A stretch of DNA of 64,000 nt from Kroppenstedtia eburnea (GTDB lineage: Bacteria; Bacillota; Bacilli; Thermoactinomycetales; DSM-45169), in contig NZ_CP048103.1 of assembly GCF_013282215.1 (NCBI RefSeq), forward strand, positions 930,001 to 994,000, read 5' to 3'. The translations under genes were made by a program, and so were the position numbers. Positions within the stretch are counted from its first letter, which is position 1; each line of letters begins with the position of its first letter. The notes beneath the pieces were generated by a model, which did not search any database, had not been told where the DNA came from, and saw only the letters and a list, made by a program, of their open reading frames with translations. Of the stretch, positions 8,849 through 16,737 are shown piece after piece.

Positions 8849-9910
8849 ATGGCTGGATTGATATTAAATGAACGTGTTGTGGAAGCGGCGGTTTATGGAG
8901 GAGCAGTATTGGGCGGAGGAGGTGGCGGTTGGATTCAGGATGGCTTGCAGATGGGGCGTCTGGCACTCGAAGTGGGCAACCCTCAGCTGATCACGATGGA
9001 TGATGTGGACGATGATGATGTCATCGTGACCGTCGCTCTTATTGGAGCCCCTGCCGCTGTCGATCAATATGTCAAGCCTGTTCACTACATGCGGGCGTTG
9101 GAGCTGTTATCCGAAAAACTGGATACTAAGATCCGGGGAATCATTACGAATGAAAACGGAGCAGGCACCACAGTGAATGGATGGCTCCAATCCGCTTTGT
9201 CGGGAATTCCCGTGCTTGATGCCCCTTCCAACGGAAGAGCCCATCCGACGGGCAGCATGGGGGCGATGAATTTATCGGAGGATGAAGGGTATGTGTCGAT
9301 CCAGGCGGCTGCCGGGGGCAAGGGTGACCGTTATATGGAGATCTGGACGTCGGGTTCCTTGGACAAGGCATCCTCCATCATCCGAAATGCGTCCATCCAG
9401 GCGGGCGGTGTGCTTGCAGTGGCAAGAAATCCGGTTCAAGCCGGTTATGTGAAACAAAACGGGGCGCCGGGAGCGATTCAGCAAGCGATTGAGGTGGGCA
9501 CAGCTCTCTTGAATCACAGCGGTGAAAAGGCGGTGGAAGCTGTTACATCCCGGTTGGGGGGCAGAATCATCACCCTGGGAGAGGTGACGGATTTCCATTT
9601 GGAGACATCCGGCGGGTTTGATGTGGGAAAAGTGACGGTCAACTCCCATGAGCTCACCTTCTGGAACGAGTATATGACATTGGAACGGAGCGGTGAACGA
9701 CTCGCCACATTCCCGGATCTGATCATGACATTTGATGTCGAAACGGGTAGACCCGTCGTGTCAGCGGAGGTCTCCAAAGGGCAATCCATCGCGGTCATCG
9801 CCGTCCCAAAAGCAAATCTCAAATTGGGTGCGACGATGAGAAACCGAAAACTGTTAAAACAAATTGAAGATATCATCGGTCAATCCATCATTCCATACGC
9901 TATTTCGTGA
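8849..9910 (+). CDS. DUF917 family protein
   Basis: 353 residues. The Gly-rich start (GGAVLGGGGGGWIQDG), a Thr/Gly-rich middle (NENGAGTTVNGWLQSALSGIPVLDAP) and PTGSMGAM match DUF917. That family is related in fold to the hydantoinase A/oxoprolinase group and has been linked to thiohydantoin desulfurisation. No substrate can be read here. GTGAGG lies 10 nt before ATG 8849; ATG 8843 is an in-frame alternative. It starts 12 bp after the OPT transporter and its stop overlaps the leader of the next gene, so co-transcription is near certain. Confidence 0.85.
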   Translation: MAGLILNERVVEAAVYGGAVLGGGGGGWIQDGLQMGRLALEVGNPQLITMDDVDDDDVIVTVALIGAPAAVDQYVKPVHYMRALELLSEKLDTKIRGIITNENGAGTTVNGWLQSALSGIPVLDAPSNGRAHPTGSMGAMNLSEDEGYVSIQAAAGGKGDRYMEIWTSGSLDKASSIIRNASIQAGGVLAVARNPVQAGYVKQNGAPGAIQQAIEVGTALLNHSGEKAVEAVTSRLGGRIITLGEVTDFHLETSGGFDVGKVTVNSHELTFWNEYMTLERSGERLATFPDLIMTFDVETGRPVVSAEVSKGQSIAVIAVPKANLKLGATMRNRKLLKQIEDIIGQSIIPYAIS

Positions 9911-9924
9911 AAGGAGAAACTACC

Positions 9925-10863
9925 ATGTCCTTAAAACAAACACTCACCGTATATGAAACAGTGGACAACGCCCATGCGTCCGGACAAAAAGTGAAGCAAC
10001 TGTTTAACCAGTATCCCGATGTGACGGTAACCGTTCAAACGGTGGAAGGGGAAAAAGGTAATACCGATTTCGTCAAAATCCTCATTCCAGGAGAAAAGGG
10101 GAAAACCGCCGGCGGAACCGCTCCCACCTTCGGCATCGTGGGCCGGTTGGGCGGTTTGGGCGCACGTCCCAGCCGGATCGGCCTCGTTTCCGACGGCGAC
10201 GGGGCCATCGCGGCGGTGGCCAGCGCCCTCAAACTGGCTGAGATGAAGGAAAAGGGGGATCATCTGCCGGGGGACGTGATCGTCACCACCCACATCTGCC
10301 CGGATGCACCGACCCAACCCCATGAGCCGGTGGATTTCATGGGTTCCCCTGTCGATATCCTGACTATGAACCGATATGAAGTGGTTCCGGAAGTGGATGC
10401 CATCCTCTCCATCGACACGACGAAAGGGAACCGGGTGATCAATCATAAAGGGATCGCCATCTCCCCGACGGTGAAAGAGGGTTATATCCTGAGGATCAGT
10501 GAAGATCTCTTGCGGATCATGGAGATGTGCACGGGACAATTGCCTGTCACATTCCCGATCACGATGCAGGACATCACTCCCTATGGCAATGATGTGTACC
10601 ATATCAACAGCATTTTACAACCGGCCGTCGCCACTTCCTCCCCGGTCGTCGGCTTGGCCATCACCGCCCAGTCGGCTGTACCCGGATGCGGGACAGGAGC
10701 CAGCCATGAGGTGGATATCGCCCTTGCGGTAAAGGTTGCCGTTGAAGTGGCGAAGGAGTATACACGGGGAACCTGCTCCTTTTACGATGAACAAGAATTC
10801 GCGCACCTGAACAAACTGTACGGCTCGATGAAAATTTTGCAAACGATGGGTCGAGCTGAGTAA
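9925..10863 (+). CDS. DUF1177 family protein
   Basis: 312 residues matching DUF1177: an N-terminal GQKVKQLF, a Gly-rich segment near residues 70-85 (GIVGRLGGLGARPSRIGLVSDGDGAIAA), VTTHICPDAPTQPHEPVDFMGSPVD with clustered His/Asp/Cys, and GCGTGASHEVD near the C-terminus. The conserved His, Asp and Glu suggest a metal hydrolase, but the function is unknown. AAAGGAG lies 8 nt before ATG 9925; only 14 bp separate it from the DUF917 stop. DUF1177 next to DUF917, AroM and an OPT transporter suggests one pathway. Confidence 0.85.
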   Translation: MSLKQTLTVYETVDNAHASGQKVKQLFNQYPDVTVTVQTVEGEKGNTDFVKILIPGEKGKTAGGTAPTFGIVGRLGGLGARPSRIGLVSDGDGAIAAVASALKLAEMKEKGDHLPGDVIVTTHICPDAPTQPHEPVDFMGSPVDILTMNRYEVVPEVDAILSIDTTKGNRVINHKGIAISPTVKEGYILRISEDLLRIMEMCTGQLPVTFPITMQDITPYGNDVYHINSILQPAVATSSPVVGLAITAQSAVPGCGTGASHEVDIALAVKVAVEVAKEYTRGTCSFYDEQEFAHLNKLYGSMKILQTMGRAE

Positions 10864-10884
10864 GGGGAAAGGCGGGAGGAGGTA

Positions 10885-11562
10885 ATGATCGATAAATTGG
10901 GTGTCGTTACGATCGGACAAGCTCCCCGTTCCGATGTGGGCCCGATCTTGGAAAAGCACTTGGGAAACCGGGTGGAATTGATACAAGTTGGCGTGTTGGA
11001 CGGGATGACCAAAGCAGAGATCGACCGGTCTCTCTACCCTGAAACAGGCGATTATGTCTTGACTTCCCGCCTGTTGACCGCCGAATCCGTGGTCACATCC
11101 CGGGAGAAGATCCAGCCGATTTTGCAAAAGCGGATTGAGGAACTGGAGAACCGGGGATGTAAACATATCCTGGTTCTGTGTACCGGTGTCTTCCCCGGGT
11201 TGAAGGCGAAGTCGGCTTTTCTGATCGAACCGGATCAAATCATCCCGCCTGCCGTCGCGGGGATGGTGAAAAAACGGCAATTGGGCCTGATCACCCCTCT
11301 CGATGAGCAACGGGAAACGATTGCGGAAAAGTGGGAGACCGTTGGTTTGTCTCCCCTCGTTTCCGTTGCTTCTCCCTATCAACCGGATGAACAATCATTT
11401 CAAAAAGCGGCACAATCACTGGTGGAACATGGTGCTGAAGTGATTCTGCTCGATTGCATGGGTTACGTGGAAGAGATGAGGGATATCGTTCGGAAGCGGT
11501 CCGGTTTGCCTGTCATCCTCTCCAACGCCTTGATGGCCAAATTGGTTTCTGAAATGGTCTGA
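10885..11562 (+). CDS. AroM family protein (racemase-like)
   Basis: 225 residues, similar to AroM: GVVTIGQAPRSDVGP at the start, LVLCTGVFPGL (C99) in the middle and ILLDCMGY (C191) late. AroM has no settled function despite its name. Two cysteines placed in two halves of the protein, each just after a beta strand and before Gly, recall the two-cysteine active site of Asp/Glu/hydantoin racemases; that link is inference. It starts 21 bp after DUF1177 with GGGAGGAGG upstream. Part of the IclR-OPT cluster. Confidence 0.85.
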   Translation: MIDKLGVVTIGQAPRSDVGPILEKHLGNRVELIQVGVLDGMTKAEIDRSLYPETGDYVLTSRLLTAESVVTSREKIQPILQKRIEELENRGCKHILVLCTGVFPGLKAKSAFLIEPDQIIPPAVAGMVKKRQLGLITPLDEQRETIAEKWETVGLSPLVSVASPYQPDEQSFQKAAQSLVEHGAEVILLDCMGYVEEMRDIVRKRSGLPVILSNALMAKLVSEMV

Positions 11563-11644
11563 AATATCGGGGAGGCGCAGGCTGTTCCATAGGGTCGATC
11601 ATCCAGCCAACTGATGTCATATGGAAGAAGGAGAGTGCTGCGAT

Positions 11645-12592
11645 ATGACAGATCGTTCAATTCAGGTCAGTTCAAAGTTGCTGCAACAATGTCTGGGATT
11701 GAAGAGCGGTGAATCCCTCCTGATCGTGGCGGACGACAGCAAGGTGGAGCTGGCCCGCGCGCTGTATCAAGCAGGTCAACAGCTCGGCGCGGAATCGATC
11801 CTCACAGTGATGAAAGAAAGGCAGAAATCGGGGCAGGAACCACCTGAGGCCATCGGTGAAGCGATGAAACGGGCGAATGTGGTCATCTGTGTTACGGAGC
11901 ACTCCTTGACCCACACCCGTGCGAGAAAGGAAGCGGCGGCGGCCGATGCCAGGGTGGCCACAATGCCGGGAATCACTCCCGACATGTTTTTAGAGGGAGC
12001 GATCACCGCCGACTATTTACAAGTGAAGGAACTGACTGAAAAAGTGACTGATTTCCTCGCAAAAGGGAAGCGGGTCAAGATCGTCAAAGACGGGGAAGAG
12101 CTCGTTTTCTCGATTGAGGGGAGGAGGGGGATTGCCAGCACTGGGATGTATATCAACCCGGGCGAGTCGGGAAATCTCCCCTCCGGCGAAGGATATATTG
12201 CCCCTGTCGAGGGGTCGGCTGCGGGCAGAATCAAGATCGATGGCTCCGTGGCCGGGATGGGTAAATTGGATTCCCCCCTGTACCTGACGATCGAGGATGG
12301 GCGTCTCGTCCATGCGGAAGGGGAGGCCGCCGAAAAACTTCTCGATGTGTTGGGAGACGGTCCGGGCCGCATGCTGGGGGAATTCGGAATTGGAACCAAC
12401 GACAAAGCAAGGATCACCGGTGTGGTCCTCGAAGATGAGAAAGTGTATGGAACCATTCATATCGCCTTCGGCAGCAACCATACCTTCGGCGGTGTCGTTG
12501 AAGCGGGGGTTCATGTCGATCTGGTGGTGAAAGATCCGGACGTCTATATCGATGATGTGAAAGTCATGGAGAAGGGGGTTCCAAATTTTTGA
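11645..12592 (+). CDS. M29-type (PepS/AmpS-like) aminopeptidase
   Basis: 315 residues, shorter than the ~410 of classic M29 enzymes. The metal-ligand pattern of the family is retained: E182 (LPSGE), E246 (LGEFGIGTN), H272 (IHIAFG) and H290-x-D292 (HVD). It should therefore be an active, probably dinuclear-metal exopeptidase that removes N-terminal residues in the cytoplasm. ATG 11645 follows AAGGAG by about 11 nt; the upstream in-frame ATG at 11621 has no RBS. Last gene of the IclR-OPT-DUF917-DUF1177-AroM cluster, closed by the terminator at 12636. Confidence 0.87.
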   Translation: MTDRSIQVSSKLLQQCLGLKSGESLLIVADDSKVELARALYQAGQQLGAESILTVMKERQKSGQEPPEAIGEAMKRANVVICVTEHSLTHTRARKEAAAADARVATMPGITPDMFLEGAITADYLQVKELTEKVTDFLAKGKRVKIVKDGEELVFSIEGRRGIASTGMYINPGESGNLPSGEGYIAPVEGSAAGRIKIDGSVAGMGKLDSPLYLTIEDGRLVHAEGEAAEKLLDVLGDGPGRMLGEFGIGTNDKARITGVVLEDEKVYGTIHIAFGSNHTFGGVVEAGVHVDLVVKDPDVYIDDVKVMEKGVPNF

Positions 12593-12635
12593 CCGTACAG
12601 ATCGCGGTGACAAGGGAACTCCCGGTAACTGTGAT

Positions 12636-12676
12636 AAAGAAACCCTTTTGCATGAATGGCAGAAGGGCTTCTTTTT
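12636..12676 (+). terminator. Rho-independent terminator
   Basis: AAGAAACCCTT / AAGGGCTTCTT with one mismatch, followed by TTTT. It ends the six-gene cluster. Confidence 0.8.
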
Positions 12677-12746
12677 GTCCCACAGGGGTTTGTGATGATT
12701 AAGAAGAGTCCCAAAAAAACCCTGTCCCGAGTGATCGAGTGTGGTA

Positions 12747-13058
12747 TCAGCTGTTATCCTTTTCTTGTATCAACTGTTCCATGCTCTGAATCACCCGATC
12801 GAGGAAATCATTCACGTGATCCATATCGTAACCCCTGAACTTTCTCTTGAACTCCTGATTGTGGATTTCCAGAGGGGAGAGTAATCGTTTGCCCTCAGCG
12901 GTCACCGGCACCCCTTGCTCCAATGACCAGTCTGCTCTACGGGTCATTATTTCGTAACTTTCGATCACCTGCACCATGTAAGTATCCACCTCCTCGCAAT
13001 CATAACCGCGAAAAGCCCGACGAAACTCTTGGTTGTGGAGATCCAGCAGTGTCAACAT
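12747..13058 (-). CDS. Small protein with two DivIVA N-terminal domains
   Basis: 103 residues made of two copies of the DivIVA/GpsB membrane-binding motif: LDLHNQEFRRAFRGYDCEEV at about 5-24 and LEIHNQEFKRKFRGYDMDHV at about 62-81, each followed by a short helix (YMVQVIESYE, FLDRVIQSMEQ). The long coiled coil of true DivIVA is missing. In the family this motif dimerises and binds curved or negatively charged membrane, with RGYD at the turn. The start at 13058 has GGAGAGG 5 nt upstream. Monocistronic, with repeat elements directly upstream. A cell-division or polarity adaptor is a plausible role. Confidence 0.85.
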   Translation of the reverse strand: MLTLLDLHNQEFRRAFRGYDCEEVDTYMVQVIESYEIMTRRADWSLEQGVPVTAEGKRLLSPLEIHNQEFKRKFRGYDMDHVNDFLDRVIQSMEQLIQEKDNS

Positions 13059-13109
13059 GTGATCCTCTCCCAAACTTGATTTGCGCGGTGTGAGCCGAAT
13101 TCCGCAGTA

Positions 13110-13245
13110 CTAGAAGCGTTGTGAAAAAGCCATTCACAGGGAGGGTTGGGTTTCACATGGAGTGACTTTGGCTCGTAAGAACAACGGAACGAAATGGGAA
13201 ACCCAATCCCGACCGGCCATGAACGCATAAATCACAACGCTTCTA
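13110..13245. repeat. MITE-like element, copy C (type I ends)
   Basis: Complete type I element between CTAG at 13110-13113 and CTAG at 13243-13246. The flanking TA fits a two-base target duplication. The core is intact. Confidence 0.85.
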
Positions 13246-13417
13246 GGGCGTGTCTGGTAATTCAAGTTTCCGAAGGAATGTGAGACGCGGGTGAGAACAA
13301 GAAAGGGAGGGTGGGGTTTCACATGGAGTGATTTTGGATCGTAAGAACAACGAAAACGACATGTGAAACCCCATCCCGACCGGCCCGGCCCCAGATAAAG
13401 ATTTATCAGACACGCCC
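13246..13417. repeat. MITE-like element, copy D (type II ends)
   Basis: Type II element that begins at the TA shared with copy C and ends CAGACACGCCC at 13407-13417. It has the same core as copy C but different outer arms. The right flank lacks TA, so one side may have decayed. Confidence 0.85.
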
Positions 13418-13532
13418 CAGACTATTATATCAATTTCGGCATTTGGGAGGGGAAAAATAACCAGCGTTTCCGGTGTGTCCGGCTGCAGTTCCGGATTCTG
13501 TCACTCCCTTGGATTTGGACGGAATCGAACCC

Positions 13533-13562
13533 TTGCAGATCAACAGGGGAATCGGGTAAAAT
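13533..13562 (+). promoter_or_regulatory. Promoter of ABC-F leader
   Basis: TTGCAG (13533-13538) and TAAAAT (13557-13562), spacer 18 bp. Transcription would start near 13569, just ahead of the leader-peptide RBS. Confidence 0.6.
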
Positions 13563-13594
13563 AAAACTATCTGTCCACAGGAGGTGAGGGGAAC

Positions 13595-13711
13595 GTGCAT
13601 TTTGGTCAAATGGCTTGGTTCTGGGAAAAAGCCAATATTACCCATCGGTTTGCCGCACACGGGATTGGTATGCCCTTTTTCAGCCATTTGAATCGAAGGA
13701 TATGCACGTAA
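13595..13711 (+). CDS. Leader peptide of the ABC-F gene (38 aa)
   Basis: GTG-started reading frame, MHFGQMAWFWEKANITHR at its N-terminus, TAA stop at 13709-13711. AGGAGGTGAGG lies about 7 nt upstream, as strong a ribosome binding site as any in the window. It sits inside the leader transcript between a promoter and an intrinsic terminator, the arrangement of ribosome-sensing leader peptides in front of antibiotic-resistance ABC-F genes. The peptide has two Trp and a basic, Phe-rich end; the stalling position is not evident. It looks regulatory, not a functional protein. Confidence 0.65.
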   Translation: MHFGQMAWFWEKANITHRFAAHGIGMPFFSHLNRRICT

Positions 13712-13748
13712 GGATTCCCTTCATTCGAATTTTGCGGAGGAACGATCA

Positions 13749-13782
13749 ACCGCAGGCGGGGAGACCTTGCCTGTGGTTTTTT
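13749..13782 (+). terminator. Attenuator terminator before the ABC-F gene
   Basis: CCGCAGGC (13750-13757) pairs with GCCTGTGG (13769-13776) and is followed by TTTTTT. It lies only 26 bp before the ABC-F start and so must be read through for expression. TTGCGG at 13731-13736 could pair with CCGCAG of the 5' arm, and CCACAGG in the leader RBS with CCTGTGG of the 3' arm; both are candidate antiterminator pairings. Confidence 0.8.
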
Positions 13783-13807
13783 GTGTTCAAAAAAGGAGGA
13801 ACAAATC

Positions 13808-15448
13808 ATGATCTGTGCGGCAAACCAGGCGGGTAAAGTGATGGGCGGAAACCAGGTGTTAAAGCGAGTCAGCTTTGAAATATCCTCCGGTGACCGGGTG
13901 GGACTGACCGGGCCCAACGGGTGTGGCAAGACCACCCTGCTGCGGCTGTTGGCCGGTGCGGAGACGGTGGATGAGGGAGAGATTTTCATCGGCAAAGGGG
14001 CCCAGGTGGGTTATTTGGAGCAGATCCCCGATGCCGATCCGGAAGCGACTGTCTCCGATGTGTTGCGGGTTCCGTTTCGCGATGTGTTCCGGCTGGAAGA
14101 GAAGATGGAGAGGTTGACGGAGCAGATGGCGGATCCCGACTTGGGGGAAGCGGAATTGGAGCGGGTGTTGCAGCGCTATCAATCCTGTCGGGAGGAGTTT
14201 GAGGAGCGGGGCGGTTACGAGGTGGAAGCCAAGATCCGGAGGGTGGCCCACGGATTGAATCTGTCGGAAGAGATGCTGGCCCGTCCCTTCGGTCAATTGA
14301 GCGGCGGGGAGAAGACCAAGGTGGGCCTGGCCCGGATTCTGCTCATGGAGCCGGACCTGCTTTTGTTGGATGAACCGACCAACCACCTCGACCTGACCGC
14401 GATGGAGTGGTTGGAGGAATATTTGTCCTCATACCGGGGGGCGGTGCTGATCGTTTCCCATGACCGGTATTTCCTGGACCGGGTCGTCACCCGGATGATC
14501 GATCTGGAAGGAGGCGAAGCCGCTCTCTATCAGGGGAACTATTCCCGCTTCCTGCAAGAGAAGGAAGAGCGGCTGTTGGCGGAATTTCAGGCGTATCAGG
14601 AGCAGCAGAAGAAGATCAGCAAAATGAAAGAGACCATCAAACGGCTACGGCAATGGGCCAATCAGGCCAATCCGCCCAACGCCGGGCTCCACCGTCGGGC
14701 CTCCAGCATGGAGAAAGCCCTGGAACGGATGGAAAAACTGGAGCGCCCGCTGGTGGAACGGAGGAAGATCGACCTTTCCTTTGAGCAAAACCAACGGAGC
14801 GGGCGGGAAGTGTTCCGGTGTGAAGAGGTGTTCAAGGAGTATGGTGAGCAGTTGGTTCTCGACGGGGTCCACCTCCAGGTCCGTTCCGGAGAGCGGGTGG
14901 CGATCGTCGGTCCCAACGGCTCAGGCAAATCCACCCTGCTCCGGATTCTGCTGGGGGAGGAAACGGCGGACCTCGGCGAGGTGACAGTGGGCCCGTCGGT
15001 CCAGGTGGGGTACCTGTCCCAACAAGGGTGGGAGGGGAACCCCGACCAAACCGTGTTGGAAGCTTTTCGGGAGGAGGTGTCGGTGGAGGAGGGGAAAGCC
15101 CGCCATTTGCTGGCCCGGTTCCTCTTTTACGGACACGGGGTTTTCCGCAAGGTCAAGGACCTGAGCGGCGGGGAACGGATGCGGCTGCGCCTGGCTCAGC
15201 TGATGCATCAGGACCTGAATGCCCTCATCCTGGATGAGCCGAGCAACCACCTGGATATCGACTCCCGGGAAGCTCTGGAGGATGCCTTGGAACACTTCCC
15301 GGGCACCATCCTGGCCGTCTCCCACGACCGCTGGTTTCTAAACAAGCTGTTTGCCCCGGTTTATTGGTTGGAAGAGGGGAGATTGGTCCGATATGAAGGA
15401 AACTATGACGAAGCCAAGCAAAAGCGACGGGAACTGAAACAGGATTGA
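13808..15448 (+). CDS. ABC-F family ATPase (ribosome-protection type candidate)
   Basis: 546 residues, two ABC ATPase domains and no membrane segment. Walker A motifs GPNGCGKTT at 35-43 and GPNGSGKST near 368; signature motifs LSGGE near 164 and 453; LDEPTNHLD and LDEPSNHLD Walker B. A charged linker (about 240-320, EEQQKKISKMKETIKRLRQWA) matches the P-site tRNA interaction motif that enters the ribosome. The family includes translation factors and antibiotic-resistance proteins such as VmlR, Vga and Lsa. The inducible attenuator upstream favours resistance; the drug class is not deducible. RBS AAGGAGG, ATG 13808. Terminator at 15472. Confidence 0.9.
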   Translation: MICAANQAGKVMGGNQVLKRVSFEISSGDRVGLTGPNGCGKTTLLRLLAGAETVDEGEIFIGKGAQVGYLEQIPDADPEATVSDVLRVPFRDVFRLEEKMERLTEQMADPDLGEAELERVLQRYQSCREEFEERGGYEVEAKIRRVAHGLNLSEEMLARPFGQLSGGEKTKVGLARILLMEPDLLLLDEPTNHLDLTAMEWLEEYLSSYRGAVLIVSHDRYFLDRVVTRMIDLEGGEAALYQGNYSRFLQEKEERLLAEFQAYQEQQKKISKMKETIKRLRQWANQANPPNAGLHRRASSMEKALERMEKLERPLVERRKIDLSFEQNQRSGREVFRCEEVFKEYGEQLVLDGVHLQVRSGERVAIVGPNGSGKSTLLRILLGEETADLGEVTVGPSVQVGYLSQQGWEGNPDQTVLEAFREEVSVEEGKARHLLARFLFYGHGVFRKVKDLSGGERMRLRLAQLMHQDLNALILDEPSNHLDIDSREALEDALEHFPGTILAVSHDRWFLNKLFAPVYWLEEGRLVRYEGNYDEAKQKRRELKQD

Positions 15449-15471
15449 TTTTGCTGCAGCAACCTGTGGAG

Positions 15472-15507
15472 CCGTTGGCCGGCTGAAAACCGGGCAGCGG
15501 TTTTTTT
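15472..15507 (+). terminator. Rho-independent terminator
   Basis: CCGTTGGCCGG / CCGGGCAGCGG with one mismatch, then seven T. Ends the ABC-F transcript. Confidence 0.85.
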
Positions 15508-15570
15508 GAGAGGAATTCGGCTCCCGAAAGGGAAATGGGTAGCAGAAAGCTTTTTCGGGAGGGGAACCGG

Positions 15571-16662
15571 ATGAAAAAATGGCTCGGGATCCTGTTGACG
15601 ATGTTGTTGATGGTTTCCTGCAGCGGTCCCCCTGCCCCCGGGGGCGAACCGGAGGGGAAAGGGGAACCGAAGCGGGAGAGCGGGAAGGAAGAAACGGTGG
15701 CGAAGGATATCGTGACCGGACTGCGTGTTCCGTGGTCCCTGGTGGTGACTGAGCAGCATTTTTACATCAGCGAACGGGGCGGGGCCATCGTCGAAGTGGC
15801 CCGCCCGAGGGGGAAGCTGATCCGACAAAAGTTGAAGCTGAACAAGCGGGTGCATCATGAAGGAGAGGGAGGATTGCTCGGCATCGCGGCACACCCGGAC
15901 TTTGATAACAACGGCCTGCTGTACGCTTATCATACATACCGGGACGAGGGGAACAGGAGAAACCGGGTGATCCTGCTGAAACGGGAGGCGGGAGTTTGGA
16001 GGGAACAGAAAGCGTTGTTGGAGGGGATTCCGGGCGGATTTATCCACAACGGAGGAAGATTGGGAATCGGTCCCGACGGGAAATTGTATATCACAACCGG
16101 GGATGCGGGAGAGGAGAAGAATGCCCAGAACCTGGACAGTCTGGGTGGGAAAATTCTGCGTATGAACCCGGATGGCTCTGTCCCGGAGGATAATCCCTTT
16201 CCCGGTTCCCTCGTCTACAGCTATGGACACCGAAATCCCCAGGGTCTGGCCTGGACAGAGGAGGGAGAATTGTACAGTGCGGAACATGGTCCTTCCGGTG
16301 CCGAATCCGGCCGGGATGAGATCAATCGGATCGAAGCGGGAAAAAACTATGGATGGCCACTGATCATCGGAAATGAAAAAAAGAAGGGGATGGTTTCGCC
16401 TCAGTACCAATCGGGGGAACAAACCTGGGCCCCTTCGGGGTTGGCCCACCTGGACGGAAAGCTGTACATCGCCGGACTCCGTGGAGAACAGATACGCTTC
16501 TTCGCCACGGACAAAAACCGGACAGGGAAGTCCTTCACCGGAAAAGGACGCCTGCGGGACGTTGTTGCTGCAGATGGAACTTTTTACGTTCTGACCGGCA
16601 ACACCGATGGAAGGGGAACCCCCCGAACCGGAGATGATCGGTTGTTCAAATGGACGCCGTGA
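15571..16662 (+). CDS. PQQ-dependent sugar dehydrogenase-type lipoprotein
   Basis: 363 residues. A lipoprotein signal ends at C17 (LLMVSC). After a charged linker (about 20-45) comes a six-bladed propeller of the glucose/sorbosone dehydrogenase family: RVPWSL, HHEGEGGLLGIAAHPDF, IHNGGRLGIGPDGKLYITTGD, LGGKILRMNPDG, YGHRNPQGLAW, EHGPSGAESGRDEINRIEAGKNYGWP. In the family the conserved His and Arg bind PQQ and the NPQGL/E-HGP segment binds calcium. It should work outside the membrane, oxidising aldose sugars. No PQQ biosynthesis genes are seen nearby. GGGAGGGG precedes ATG 15571. Confidence 0.88.
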   Translation: MKKWLGILLTMLLMVSCSGPPAPGGEPEGKGEPKRESGKEETVAKDIVTGLRVPWSLVVTEQHFYISERGGAIVEVARPRGKLIRQKLKLNKRVHHEGEGGLLGIAAHPDFDNNGLLYAYHTYRDEGNRRNRVILLKREAGVWREQKALLEGIPGGFIHNGGRLGIGPDGKLYITTGDAGEEKNAQNLDSLGGKILRMNPDGSVPEDNPFPGSLVYSYGHRNPQGLAWTEEGELYSAEHGPSGAESGRDEINRIEAGKNYGWPLIIGNEKKKGMVSPQYQSGEQTWAPSGLAHLDGKLYIAGLRGEQIRFFATDKNRTGKSFTGKGRLRDVVAADGTFYVLTGNTDGRGTPRTGDDRLFKWTP

Positions 16663-16737
16663 TTCGGAAAGCGGCGGCCCGGTATGGGGAAGCTTTCCGG
16701 CACTCTGCAGATAAAGGGAACGGAGGTTGATGGAAAG

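Noticed and set aside
13520-13540. tRNA gene
   Set aside because: A T-arm-like string (GGGTTCGATTCC on the minus strand) is present, and a similar one near 752, but no acceptor, D or anticodon stems surround them.
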